A stretch of 54,074 nucleotides of DNA from FACHB-1406 sp034189065 (GCA_034189065.1 JAXHVQ010000023.1:1-54074); one strand, 5' to 3'; counted from the first letter of the stretch, positions 17,185-25,961 are shown. A program made the numbers and translations. The notes: generated from the sequence alone by a model not told the origin.

Positions 17185-18519
17185 ATGAACGCGATCGCTT
17201 CTCCTCCCTATTCTCAAACCGAAATTGCTGCTGCCCTTGACTTCTCTAACTCCGACGTGACGGTGTGGGACGATCTTTCTGGGGAGTGGCAGGAGAAACT
17301 GCAAAGGACTATTGCTGCCTCTACACCTCCGGTTTGTCTTGTTTCTCCTCGTACTGAAAACCGTCTCGCTGAGGTTATCGAGGCGTGCCATCGCCATACT
17401 TGGCCGGTTCTGGCGTGTGGCAATGGCAGTAAACTGAGTTGGGGTGGTTTAATTCCCGAGGCGATCGCGATCGCCGTGAGTACCCAAAATCTCAACCGCA
17501 TTCTCGAACACGCCATCGGAGACTTAACCGTTACAGTGGAAGCGGGGGTTAAACTGGCTGACTTACAAACAATTCTCGCTCAAACCGGTCAATTTTTACC
17601 CCTTGTTTCCGCCTATTCCCAGTCGTCTACAATTGGCGGTATTGTGGCAACGGGAGACTCGTGGCGACAGCGCTATGGCGGCGTGCGAGATGTCGTTCTC
17701 GGTCTTTCTTTCGCGCGCGCGGACGGACAAATTGCTAAGGCGGGAGGGCGCGTTGTTAAAAATGTGGCGGGTTACGATTTGATGAAATTGTTTGCAGGTT
17801 CTTATGGAACTTTAGGAGTAATTACGCAGGTTACGTTGCGGACTTACCCCATCCCATCCGCTTCGGAGACGATCGCGGTTGTGGGCGAACCGGAGGGAAT
17901 TGAGGCTTGCGATCGCGCCCTGATCGCCTCAAATCTCGCCCCTATGCGCGCTGACTTGCTCTCTGGGGCGGTGGTTGGGGAGTTGGGGTTAGGGGAAGGG
18001 ATGGCCGCGATCGCGCGTTTTGGGAGTATGGCCGAGAGCGTTAGGGAACAAACAACTCAGGTGGCCGCGATCGCGCAAAAATTGGGTTTGACGACTCATC
18101 TCTATCGCGAGAGGGATGAAATTCAACTGTGGAATCGCCTAAAACAGCTCGTGGAAAACCCCAATTCCAGCGACGCGATCGTCTGTAAAATTGGTATAAC
18201 TCCCACTGCTGCAATTCCCTTCCTCAACAATCTCGACTCCATTACCCAAAAAACAGGACTCGGCGTTATTCATTGCGGCGTAGGATTGGGGCGATTGTAT
18301 TTAACTCCAGATAGCAAGTTTCCCTCCATCCAAAAACTGCGAACATTTTGTCAAGAAAACCGAGGCTTTCTCACCCTTCTCGAAGCCCCTGCCAGCCTCA
18401 AAACCCAACTCGAACCTTGGGGCTATACCGGCAATGCCCTAGAATTAATGGGTAAAATTAAACACCAATTCGATCCTAAAACTATTTTAAGTCCAAACCG
18501 CTTTGTTGGCAAACTTTAA
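17185..18519 (+). CDS. glcE: Glycolate dehydrogenase FAD-binding subunit GlcE-like
   Basis: A 444-residue flavoprotein of the FAD-linked oxidase (PCMH fold) family. The FAD site is visible: VLACGNGSKLSWGG near residue 75, TVEAGVKLADLQ, the STIGGIVATGDS loop and GGRVVKNVAGYDLMKLFAGSYGTLGVIT. With the iron-sulfur subunit GlcF encoded 21 bases downstream, it would oxidise glycolate to glyoxylate in photorespiration. The ATG at 17185 is chosen because the 42 codons upstream encode only repeat-like Pro/Leu text. It is longer than E. coli GlcE (about 350 residues). A GlcD gene is not adjacent, so it could also serve as the only flavin subunit. Confidence 0.85.
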   Translation: MNAIASPPYSQTEIAAALDFSNSDVTVWDDLSGEWQEKLQRTIAASTPPVCLVSPRTENRLAEVIEACHRHTWPVLACGNGSKLSWGGLIPEAIAIAVSTQNLNRILEHAIGDLTVTVEAGVKLADLQTILAQTGQFLPLVSAYSQSSTIGGIVATGDSWRQRYGGVRDVVLGLSFARADGQIAKAGGRVVKNVAGYDLMKLFAGSYGTLGVITQVTLRTYPIPSASETIAVVGEPEGIEACDRALIASNLAPMRADLLSGAVVGELGLGEGMAAIARFGSMAESVREQTTQVAAIAQKLGLTTHLYRERDEIQLWNRLKQLVENPNSSDAIVCKIGITPTAAIPFLNNLDSITQKTGLGVIHCGVGLGRLYLTPDSKFPSIQKLRTFCQENRGFLTLLEAPASLKTQLEPWGYTGNALELMGKIKHQFDPKTILSPNRFVGKL

Positions 18520-18540
18520 ACTCTAAATTAACTAAAATTC

Positions 18541-19926
18541 ATGCAAACCTCTGAATCTCCCTTAAAACCGTCTAACGATTCAAAGAGCTTTAACTATCAA
18601 GCCCAACTCGAACAAGATACTCAAGGTTTTGATAGCAAAAAGCCGCCCAAACCCGAACTCATCGATACCTGCGTTCACTGCGGATTTTGCCTATCAACCT
18701 GTCCGAGTTATCGCGTCATCGGCAAAGAAATGGATTCTCCGCGAGGGCGCATTTATTTAATGGATGCCATTAATAAAGGAGAAGCAGAATTAAACGAAGC
18801 AACAACCCAACATTTCGACTCTTGTTTGGGCTGTCTCGCCTGCGTCACCACCTGTCCTTCTGGCGTAGAATACGATAAACTCATCGCTGCAACTCGCCCC
18901 CAAGTCGAACGCAATCAACCTCGAAATTTAGGCGATCGTATTATTCGAGCCTTAATCTTTAATTTGTTTCCCTATCCCAATCGCTTGCGTCCCTTACTAG
19001 TTTTGCTGTGGGTGTATCAAACCATTGGCTTACAAAAGTTAGTTCGAGCAACGGGGTTACTGAAGAATTTCTTTCCGCGTTTGGCTGCAATGGAAGCCAT
19101 TTTACCTAAAATCGAACTTAAGAATTTGTGGAATAATTATCCCGATGTTATTCCGGCACAAGGCGAGAAAAGATATCGCGTCGGCACGATCTTAGGCTGC
19201 GTTCAACAACTCTTTTTCTCGCCAGTGAATGAAGCGACGGCGCGCGTTTTAACCGCCAATGGCTGCGAAGTTGTCATCCCCAAAAATCAAGGATGTTGTG
19301 CCGCTCTTCCCGCTCACCAAGGTCAAGAAAACCAAGCCAAAGAGTTAGCAAGACAAACCATCGATCGCTTTGAAGGGTTAGATCTAGATGCCATTATTAT
19401 TAACGCTGCCGGTTGCGGACATACGCTTAAGGAATACGGTCATATTCTCGAAGACGACCCCGAATATCGAGAAAAAGCAAAGCAGTTTGCGGCAAAAGTG
19501 AAAGACGTACAAGAGTTTTTGGCGGAAGTGGGTTTAACGACAAAATTGAACCCTTTAACTGACGATTCCTTGACAATGGTCTATCAAGATGCTTGTCATT
19601 TATTGCACGGGCAAAAAATTAGCGTACAACCGCGCCAATTGTTGCAACAAATTCCGGGGGTAAAATTAAAAGAACCTATTGATGCAGCCTTGTGTTGCGG
19701 CAGCGCAGGTGTTTATAATATGCTTCAACCGGAAATTGCCGATGAATTGGGTCAGCAGAAAGTGGAAAATTTGTTGAACACCGGCGCTCGAGTCATTGCT
19801 TCTGCCAATCCGGGTTGTTCGCTGCAAATTGTCAAGCATTTACGGCTGAAAGGAAAAGACATTTGTTTAAAGCATCCAATGGAATTATTAGATGCTTCAA
19901 TTCGCGGGGAGAAGTTAGTTGGATAA
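18541..19926 (+). CDS. glcF: Glycolate dehydrogenase iron-sulfur subunit GlcF
   Basis: A 461-residue iron-sulfur protein. Two [4Fe-4S] ferredoxin motifs lie near the N-terminus: CVHCGFCLSTCPSY (residues about 41-54) and CLGCLACVTTCPSG (about 91-104). The C-terminal half carries two CCG-type cysteine-rich domains (NQGCCAALPAHQGQ and AALCCGSAGVYNMLQPE) as in heterodisulfide-reductase-like subunits. It passes electrons from the flavin subunit to the quinone pool or another acceptor. It follows glcE closely on the same strand, a likely operon. The assignment is secure. Confidence 0.95.
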   Translation: MQTSESPLKPSNDSKSFNYQAQLEQDTQGFDSKKPPKPELIDTCVHCGFCLSTCPSYRVIGKEMDSPRGRIYLMDAINKGEAELNEATTQHFDSCLGCLACVTTCPSGVEYDKLIAATRPQVERNQPRNLGDRIIRALIFNLFPYPNRLRPLLVLLWVYQTIGLQKLVRATGLLKNFFPRLAAMEAILPKIELKNLWNNYPDVIPAQGEKRYRVGTILGCVQQLFFSPVNEATARVLTANGCEVVIPKNQGCCAALPAHQGQENQAKELARQTIDRFEGLDLDAIIINAAGCGHTLKEYGHILEDDPEYREKAKQFAAKVKDVQEFLAEVGLTTKLNPLTDDSLTMVYQDACHLLHGQKISVQPRQLLQQIPGVKLKEPIDAALCCGSAGVYNMLQPEIADELGQQKVENLLNTGARVIASANPGCSLQIVKHLRLKGKDICLKHPMELLDASIRGEKLVG

Positions 19927-19928
19927 AA

Positions 19929-20040
19929 CCAGTCCCGTTCCAGTTCGTCTCCGAGGCGCAGCAATTCGGTAGACTTGCCACAGCCGATATGTGCTGTTGG
20001 CTCGGAAAGATGACTTCTATCCAATGGGGGAGTTAGCTGC
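19929..20040 (-). pseudogene. Relic of a P-loop ATPase gene
   Basis: The minus strand reads SEPTAHIGCGKSTELLRLGD followed by ELERDW. This holds a Walker A motif (GCGKST) embedded in the context seen in a family of cyanobacterial AAA ATPases. Only about 35 recognisable residues survive, without Walker B, directly after the end of glcF. It is read as a gene fragment. The rest of the gap up to the P450 gene (20041-20226) is AT-rich and probably holds its promoter. Confidence 0.5.
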
Positions 20041-20226
20041 GACACAAAACTTAATTTAAACAATTTGTCAAATATTTACTTTGAGAAAGTCTTTTTAACG
20101 AAAATCAAGTAAGAGGCTTTCTTCAATCTTACTTTAGATAGAAGAAGACTCTATTCACAACTTGCTAAAGTACATAGCACTCTCAAATGGAAATGCGATC
20201 GCCTCAAAATAACAATTTGTACTTTT

Positions 20227-21474
20227 ATGTCACCTATTCCCGAAGAACGCACTTTAGATAGCACGATAGCCTTGGCAATTGACGGCTATGAATTCATCTC
20301 TAAAAGATGTCAACGCTATCAATCAGATATTTTTCAAACTCGAATTTTGCTCGAAAAAACCATTTGTTTTAAAGGAGAGGAAGCCGCTAAAGTTTTTTAC
20401 GATCCTGAAAAGTTCACCCGCAAAAATGCTGCTCCTAAAAGGATAAACAAAACCTTGTTTGGTCAAGGTGGTGTCCAAGGAATGGATGGGGATGCTCATC
20501 ACCATCGGAAGCAGATGTTTATGTCTCTGATGACCGACGAGAGTATCAAGAAGTTGGCAGATTTGACAGAGAATTGGTGGCATACTTATGCCCAAAAATG
20601 GGAAAAAATGGACAAGGTAGTGCTGTTTGAAGAAGCGCAAACCGTCTTGTGTCGTGCCGTCTGTGCTTGGACTGGCGTTCCCCTTCCCGAGTCAGAAGTC
20701 AAGCAAAGAACTGATGAATTAGAGGCAATGATTGATGGCTCGGGAGCAGTGGGTCCCCGACACTGGCGAGGTAGGCAGAGCCGTAAAAAAGCAGAAAAAT
20801 GGATCGAAGACATTATCGAACAGGTGCGCAACCAACAATTAGAGATACCGAAAGAAAGTGCAACTCATGTAATTGCTTTGCATCGCAGCTTGGACGGAAA
20901 ATTGCTAGATAAACGCATTGCAGCCGTGGAGTTAATTAACGTATTGCGACCTACGGTAGCGATCGCTCGATATATCACCTTTGCCGCATTAGCTTTATAC
21001 GAACATCCTGAATGTCGGCAGCTTTTGCAAACCAGCGAAGAGGAATATCAAGAATGGTTTGTGCAAGAGGTTCGCCGATTTTATCCCTTTTTCCCATTTA
21101 CTTCAGCGCGCGTTTGGCAAGAGTTTGATTGGCAAGGATATCATTTTCCCAAGGGGAGAAGAGTGCTTCTCGACCTATATGGCACTAACCGCGATCCCCA
21201 ATTGTGGTCAAAGCCTGATATATTTTTGCCAGAACGGTTTCGTCAGTGGAATGAAAGTCCTTTTAATTTTATTCCTCAAGGGGGAGGCAATCATCACACG
21301 AATCATCGTTGTCCGGGGGAGTGGATTACCATTGAACTCATGAAGGTAACGCTAAATTTCCTAACCCAATCTCTCGAATATAGCGTACCCAGACAGAATT
21401 TAGAAATTAGTTTATTAAGGATGCCAACGATTCCTAAAAGTGGCTTTATCATCAGTGATATTAAGCAAATTTAA
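20227..21474 (+). CDS. CYP152-type fatty-acid hydroxylase/peroxygenase P450
   Basis: A 415-residue soluble cytochrome P450. The heme ligand is Cys362 in FNFIPQGGGNHHTNHRCPGE. Arg241-Pro242 in NVLRPTVAIARYITF replaces the usual acid-alcohol pair of the I helix; this Arg-Pro pair, which binds the fatty-acid carboxylate, is the hallmark of the CYP152 family that uses hydrogen peroxide. Gln84 in VQGMDGDAHHHRKQMF matches the hydroxylase P450-BSbeta (Gln85) rather than the decarboxylase OleT (His85), so beta- or alpha-hydroxylation of fatty acids is the likelier reaction. No redox partner is adjacent, as expected for a peroxygenase. It sits at the border of a region of rearranged genes. Confidence 0.9.
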   Translation: MSPIPEERTLDSTIALAIDGYEFISKRCQRYQSDIFQTRILLEKTICFKGEEAAKVFYDPEKFTRKNAAPKRINKTLFGQGGVQGMDGDAHHHRKQMFMSLMTDESIKKLADLTENWWHTYAQKWEKMDKVVLFEEAQTVLCRAVCAWTGVPLPESEVKQRTDELEAMIDGSGAVGPRHWRGRQSRKKAEKWIEDIIEQVRNQQLEIPKESATHVIALHRSLDGKLLDKRIAAVELINVLRPTVAIARYITFAALALYEHPECRQLLQTSEEEYQEWFVQEVRRFYPFFPFTSARVWQEFDWQGYHFPKGRRVLLDLYGTNRDPQLWSKPDIFLPERFRQWNESPFNFIPQGGGNHHTNHRCPGEWITIELMKVTLNFLTQSLEYSVPRQNLEISLLRMPTIPKSGFIISDIKQI

Positions 21475-21499
21475 GTGTTTTTGTTGCCTGTTGCCTGCC

Positions 21500-21603
21500 A
21501 GACCTCGCTCGCGCCTATAGTCTTCCAGCCAGTCGAGGAGGGCATCTTCGCGATCGTTTTTGGATTTGGCGATCGCCTTTAGACCGGACGCACTATCGCT
21601 CAT
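21500..21603 (-). pseudogene. Duplicated fragment of the nearby histidine kinase gene
   Basis: The minus strand encodes GLKAIAKSKNDREDALLDWL followed by EDYRRERG. This is nearly identical in DNA to the middle of the kinase gene at about 24275-24360. The fragment lacks an 18-base piece that in the kinase lies between two CGATC direct repeats (residues PLAQSD), and it has a one-base change after EDY that shifts the frame. It abuts the end of the GT39-like gene. It is a partial duplication, not a gene. Confidence 0.75.
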
Positions 21604-23245
21604 TATATTTTTGAAATTTCCAAACAGAAATGATACGATTTCTATAGTCCAGTTTTCTTTTATATAAGCGCTTCAATTCGACTTGATACTTTTCTTTCAA
21701 CTGCTCTCTAAATTTTCGAGAAAGTCGGCGCTGTCGGCTAGTATAAACTAAAATCGAATCAAAACTAGAATCAATTTCCTTAATATTTTCTGCATTTCTA
21801 CTGGCTTTTATTCTGAGACTTGGATCGAGCAAATAGCTAAGAGTAAAAATGCGCGAAACGTGGTTGCTAATAAGGAGAGTTTTATTTTCTCTGTTAACTT
21901 CATTGATTAATTCTGCCACTTCTGGATTATAATAATCGCTATATTTGTTCCACCAAGTCTCCCCTTGAGAAATCACAGCACATGAAAATAATCCTGCGAC
22001 GATTAAACTAATTACAGTCAACGACCAAAATTTCCTCGATTTCTCCGTTCTCGAACTGAGCTTACAAGCAAGCAAATAAGCAACTGCAATGTGAACGCCT
22101 AAGTAACACGGAAGTAAATAGCGAGGAACGACCGAGCGCAGTCCATCGTCTACAATATCTAGAACTGCAAAAGTCAATCCGGTTAAAGTCACCAAGGAAA
22201 AGATAAACAAATAAACTTTCGGCGAGGCTTGGCGAACGATAAAGTAACCCGCGTAAATAACCAAAATCAAAACGGGAAGAGCAAAATAGCCTGAAGGTCG
22301 AGCGAGACTCAACTCCAATTTAAAGGGGTCGGCAATACCAAATTGAATATCAATGAAATTTCGCGTCAAATTTAAAATCCATTGGCTTATCAAAAAAGAT
22401 AACGACACTTTAAATTGTTTGTGTTCTACACTTTCTTGCAACTGGGAATAATTGGAAACCATAATCCACAACCAGGGTGTAAAAAGACAGAGAGTTGCCA
22501 ACCCTGCCAAGACATGGGAAATCACCAATCGAGTTAGCCTAAACCGTCCGAGAAGAATAACATAAATTCCATGACTCAAACCCACCAAAACCGAAAATAA
22601 GGAAGTATAAAGAGCGAGTGTCGCAGTCAGAGTATAAGTTATCCAACTAAGCGTAGTTTGAATTCGTACTGCTCGCAATAGAGCCGCACTCGACAGTAAA
22701 GTCGTCACAACCCATAAACTATAGTGACGTGCTTCTTGAGCGTAGAGCAAGTGTAAGGGAGAAATGGCTAAGAGTGCTGGAGCAAGCCAGCAAGCTAAGG
22801 AGGAACCGAACAACTCTCGACAAAGCCAATAAATACAAGGGAATGCGAATAAACTTAGGAAAATTGGTAAGCTGCGCTTCGCGGTGACGGAATCTCCGAA
22901 AGCGTTTCTCCAAAATCTAGCTAATACGAAGTAAAGGGGAGTGTGTTCTGGATGAGTTTTTAAAGCTTCCCACGTGTTATCTATTCCTCTCTCTGGATCG
23001 ATTTTTTGTAATTTTTGTAGCTCTTCAACTCCGAACTCCTCACCCGTTCTAAAAGGTTGTACATCTTCAGAATGATAGCCAGAAACTCTGAGAGATGTAA
23101 AAACTTCATCAATCCAATAAGCTTTTTTATCTATGTTAACAAAGCGGAAGCAAATTCCAACGATAATAACACTAATAAATAATAAGCGCCACCATTTTAG
23201 AGAAGACTTAGATAAGTAAATATGCTGACTTTTCATCTTAAGCAT
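21593..23245 (-). CDS. Polytopic glycosyltransferase, GT39/PMT-like
   Basis: A 550-residue membrane protein with about ten hydrophobic helices. The first helix (LLFISVIIVGICFRFVNI) is followed by AYWIDEVFTSLR, whose acidic pair sits where GT39/ArnT-type enzymes have the catalytic Asp/Glu of the first periplasmic loop. A second motif, LYAQEARHYSLWVV, fits the same superfamily. Such proteins transfer a sugar from a polyprenyl-phosphate donor. The C-terminus is a soluble basic domain. Base composition is more AT-rich than the neighbours, and a kinase gene fragment lies at its 3' end, so lateral arrival is possible. The substrate is unknown. Confidence 0.8.
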   Translation of the reverse strand: MLKMKSQHIYLSKSSLKWWRLLFISVIIVGICFRFVNIDKKAYWIDEVFTSLRVSGYHSEDVQPFRTGEEFGVEELQKLQKIDPERGIDNTWEALKTHPEHTPLYFVLARFWRNAFGDSVTAKRSLPIFLSLFAFPCIYWLCRELFGSSLACWLAPALLAISPLHLLYAQEARHYSLWVVTTLLSSAALLRAVRIQTTLSWITYTLTATLALYTSLFSVLVGLSHGIYVILLGRFRLTRLVISHVLAGLATLCLFTPWLWIMVSNYSQLQESVEHKQFKVSLSFLISQWILNLTRNFIDIQFGIADPFKLELSLARPSGYFALPVLILVIYAGYFIVRQASPKVYLFIFSLVTLTGLTFAVLDIVDDGLRSVVPRYLLPCYLGVHIAVAYLLACKLSSRTEKSRKFWSLTVISLIVAGLFSCAVISQGETWWNKYSDYYNPEVAELINEVNRENKTLLISNHVSRIFTLSYLLDPSLRIKASRNAENIKEIDSSFDSILVYTSRQRRLSRKFREQLKEKYQVELKRLYKRKLDYRNRIISVWKFQKYNER

Positions 23246-23331
23246 AAAATTTTATTTAATTAACGCCAATATTATCATATTTTTTTTGATATTGACGCTC
23301 TATATTTATGCCTTAGTATCGAGTTTATTGC

Positions 23332-23535
23332 CTACAAAATAATGTCTGACGCAAATGAGATGGGAGCGCGACTTCGTTCGTTGACTATCCTCAGACTTTC
23401 GGAGGAGGTTGCGATCGCGTTCAACTCATTTTCCACGGCTTGGCGATCTTGAATAAAGTTAGCAATTCCCAAGCCGGACGCGATCGCAGATCGTTCTGAA
23501 GCGGACGGTTTTGTCGTTAGCTTTCCAATTTTCAA
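23332..23535 (-). CDS. Small uncertain reading frame downstream of the kinase
   Basis: A 67-codon frame that begins 31 bases after the kinase gene on the same strand. It contains ASGLGIANFIQDRQAVENEL and no recognisable domain. It may be a remnant of a larger gene or a chance frame; the AT-rich gap up to the GT39-like gene shows nothing else. Confidence 0.25.
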   Translation of the reverse strand: MKIGKLTTKPSASERSAIASGLGIANFIQDRQAVENELNAIATSSESLRIVNERSRAPISFASDIIL

Positions 23536-23566
23536 TCAACCGCGAAAAATTGCATTTAATCTAACG

Positions 23567-24979
23567 TCAACGGGATAGAGGCAACAACACAGCAAAACAA
23601 GTTCGTCCCGGTTCGGACTCAATGGCGAGACTGCCGCCATGACGATTTTCGACGATCCGCCGCACAACATCAAGCCCCAGTCCAGACCCTTTCCCCATCG
23701 CTTTAGTCGTAAAAAAAGGTTCGAGAATGCGATTTTTGACATCGGGTGGAATACCCGGACCGTTATCTTCGATTTCTACACGCAGGACATCTTCTTTTTG
23801 ACAAGTGCGAATCGCAATTTGTGGTGGCGCATCCGACGGCGTTCCCTCACTCAAAGCATCGATGGCGTTATCGATTAAATTGGTCCAAACTTGGTTTAAC
23901 TCGCTGCCAAAAACCTCAATTTTCGCAAGGTTTGTATCGTAGTGCCGCTTGACTTTAATGCCGTGTTTGAGTTTAAACGCAAACAAACGTAAAGTATCTT
24001 CAATTCCATCATGAATATTCACCTGTTGCTGAGCGGCACGATCCATATAGGAATAGGACTTCATCGACTGAACCAACGTAGAAATGCGTTCGGCCCCCTC
24101 CAAACCATTTTGAATCATGCCCATCACCTCAAACGACAGCGCCAACCAGCGCAACCCCATGTCCCTCAGTTCGGTCGAATCGTCGCGCCAACGCACCATG
24201 AGCGAGTCGAGGGTTTCAATTTCAACTTCCCCGGCAGCGAGGGGTTCTGCGAGCTTCCAGGCATCGCTCGCGCCATAGTCTTCCAGCCAGTCGAGGAGGG
24301 CATCTTCGCGATCGCTTTGGGCGAGGGGATCGTTTTTGGGTTTGGCGATCGCCTTGAAACCGCGATCGCGCGTCGCCATCCATTGCTCTGTATGCGCCTC
24401 GTCGGGCTGCTGCTGGCCGTAGACCAAATTCATGCGCTGGAGTTCGAGCATTGCGGGTTTGATGTCCTTGAGGACGCGCACGAGGGCAGCAGCGGGGTTG
24501 TTGAGTTCGTGGGCGAGTCCGGCGGCGAGAGTCCCCAAAGCTGCCATCTTTTCGCGGGTTTGGATGAACGACTCTAACCCGCGCAGGCGGAGACCGACGG
24601 TGCGAAAGATGTCCCTTTCAAATTCGCGGCAGCTATGGAGGACATCCAGGAAGTCGGGACAGCAGAGGCGATAGAGATCGGTGTTGGTGTCGGCGGTGAG
24701 GGTGACGGGAACGAGATCTTCGGTGAGAACTTGGATTTCGCCGAAAAAGGAGGGACTGTCATGTCTGCCGACGGGCATATCGATGCCGTTGGTTTGTCGG
24801 GTAACGGAAATTTGGCCGCTCAGTTGAATGAAGAAGCCTTTAACGGGTTCGCCTTCGCGCACGAGGACTTCGCCGGGTGAAAGGTGAATATGTTCGGCGC
24901 GATCGCAGATCCATTGAAGCCGTTCGGGAGGTAGCGCGTGGAACGGGTTCATTTGCAATAAGGATTCTGAACAAAGCAT
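23567..24979 (-). CDS. Cyclic-nucleotide-binding sensor histidine kinase
   Basis: A 470-residue cytosolic histidine kinase. Residues about 10-130 form a Crp-like cNMP-binding fold (LSPGEVLVREGEPVKGFFIQ, then SFFGEIQVLTEDLVPVTLTA). The phosphoacceptor is His157 in LAAGLAHELNNPAAA. The ATPase domain has the N box (LNQVWTNLIDNAIDAL), the G1 box (IEDNGPGIPP) and the G2 box (GKGSGLGLDVV). It lacks membrane helices. I recall this kinase type next to response-regulator/thioredoxin-reductase-like fusions in other cyanobacteria; here that partner lies 2.5 kb upstream on the same strand (27468-29120). The ligand may be a cyclic nucleotide or a small redox metabolite. Confidence 0.92.
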   Translation of the reverse strand: MLCSESLLQMNPFHALPPERLQWICDRAEHIHLSPGEVLVREGEPVKGFFIQLSGQISVTRQTNGIDMPVGRHDSPSFFGEIQVLTEDLVPVTLTADTNTDLYRLCCPDFLDVLHSCREFERDIFRTVGLRLRGLESFIQTREKMAALGTLAAGLAHELNNPAAALVRVLKDIKPAMLELQRMNLVYGQQQPDEAHTEQWMATRDRGFKAIAKPKNDPLAQSDREDALLDWLEDYGASDAWKLAEPLAAGEVEIETLDSLMVRWRDDSTELRDMGLRWLALSFEVMGMIQNGLEGAERISTLVQSMKSYSYMDRAAQQQVNIHDGIEDTLRLFAFKLKHGIKVKRHYDTNLAKIEVFGSELNQVWTNLIDNAIDALSEGTPSDAPPQIAIRTCQKEDVLRVEIEDNGPGIPPDVKNRILEPFFTTKAMGKGSGLGLDVVRRIVENRHGGSLAIESEPGRTCFAVLLPLSR

Positions 24980-25042
24980 AATTTTGGCAAGAGTGGGGGC
25001 AAATTTCTATTTTGATGGAATTTTCAGTAAAGCGGGCATTCC

Positions 25043-25068
25043 CATTGTATTTTCCGTAGCGTACAATG
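25043..25068. promoter_or_regulatory. Inverted repeat over the -10 box of the TA operon
   Basis: CATTGTA at 25043-25049 is repeated inverted as TACAATG at 25062-25068, with a 12-base spacer. TACAAT is itself a good -10 box, 32 bases before the ATG of the DUF433 gene. The position is as expected for autorepression by a toxin-antitoxin complex. Confidence 0.5.
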
Positions 25069-25099
25069 AGATTTATAGAGTAGAGCGATCGCGGTAAAG

Positions 25100-25432
25100 A
25101 TGCAACTCGAAGACTATTTTGAATTTTTAGACCCCGACGATATCCGCATTAAAGGACATCGCATCGGCATTGATGATGTCGTTGATTATTATTTACAAGG
25201 ATACTCCGCCGAGCGCATTCTTGAGGAATTGCCCACCCTAAATATGGAGAAAATTTACGCAACGCTGACCTATTATTTACACAATCGCGCCGAAATGGAT
25301 GCGTATATGTTGCGCTTGGCTCGATGGCGCGAACAACGCTATCAAGAATGGGCGGCAAACCCTTCACCGTTGATTCAGCGTTTGAGAGTAGCTAAGGCAC
25401 AACGAGAGAAAGAAATCTTGAGTTCTTCGTGA
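25100..25432 (+). CDS. DUF433 antitoxin-like protein
   Basis: A 110-residue protein of the DUF433 family, which carries a VapB-type helix-turn-helix and is usually paired with a PIN-like toxin. The core is DDIRIKGHRIGIDDVVDYYL followed by GYSAERILEELPTLNMEKIYATLTYYLHN. The stop codon overlaps the GTG start of the next gene, so the two are translationally coupled. It probably binds both the toxin and its own promoter, where an inverted repeat lies (25043-25068). The pair is placed between the kinase and its likely partner regulator. Confidence 0.88.
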   Translation: MQLEDYFEFLDPDDIRIKGHRIGIDDVVDYYLQGYSAERILEELPTLNMEKIYATLTYYLHNRAEMDAYMLRLARWREQRYQEWAANPSPLIQRLRVAKAQREKEILSSS

Positions 25433-25788
25433 AAACTCGGTTTTTGCTGGACGAAAATCTATCCCCTCAATTCAAAGCTGCGGTTTTGCGACTCAATCCC
25501 GCGATCGATATCTTGCGCGTCGGAGAGCCTAATGCGCCACCTTTAGGAACGCTCGATCCAGAAATTTTGCAGTATTTGGAGTTATCCCAGCGGCTATTGA
25601 TAACTGATAATCGTAGCAGTATTCCCGGTCATTTGGAAGCGCACTGGGCCGCAGGCGGACAGAGTTGGGGAGTAGTTTGGTTGCGTCCGAGTGCAACAAT
25701 GGGTCAATGGCTAGAAGCACTTTTAATTATTTGGGAAGTGACTGAGGCAGAAGAATGGCGCGATCGATTAGATTGGATTCCATTTTGA
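25429..25788 (+). CDS. DUF5615 PIN-like toxin
   Basis: A 119-residue protein of the DUF5615/Mut7-C-like group of PIN-fold nucleases. The N-terminal KTRFLLDENLSPQF holds the first acidic residues and LLITDNRSSIPGH the second cluster, as in predicted RNases of VapC-like toxins. The start is GTG at 25429, overlapping the stop of the antitoxin gene by four bases. The length is typical. Together with the DUF433 gene it forms a type II toxin-antitoxin pair. RNase activity is inferred from the family. Confidence 0.88.
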   Translation: MKTRFLLDENLSPQFKAAVLRLNPAIDILRVGEPNAPPLGTLDPEILQYLELSQRLLITDNRSSIPGHLEAHWAAGGQSWGVVWLRPSATMGQWLEALLIIWEVTEAEEWRDRLDWIPF

Positions 25789-25817
25789 GTGACGCGCAAG
25801 GCACATTGTATCCTTAA

Positions 25818-25961
25818 TTGTAGGGTGGGCATTGCCATTAATCGGAGAAAATAGGGAACGAAATTCTCAACCCGCAATGCCCACCACAAATTGCCGGTGG
25901 GCAAGATGACTTTAAGGAAGAACAATGGAGTAAGGTTGAGATAATCTTGCCCACCCTACAA
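25818..25961. repeat. MITE-like repeat with 14-bp inverted ends
   Basis: TTGTAGGGTGGGCA at 25818-25831 is repeated inverted as TGCCCACCCTACAA at 25948-25961. Internal copies AATGCCCACC and GGTGGGCAAGAT form a second nested palindrome. The right end supplies the TAG stop of the SnoaL gene (25956-25958). A fragment of the same end is seen at 11928-11942. Confidence 0.75.
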
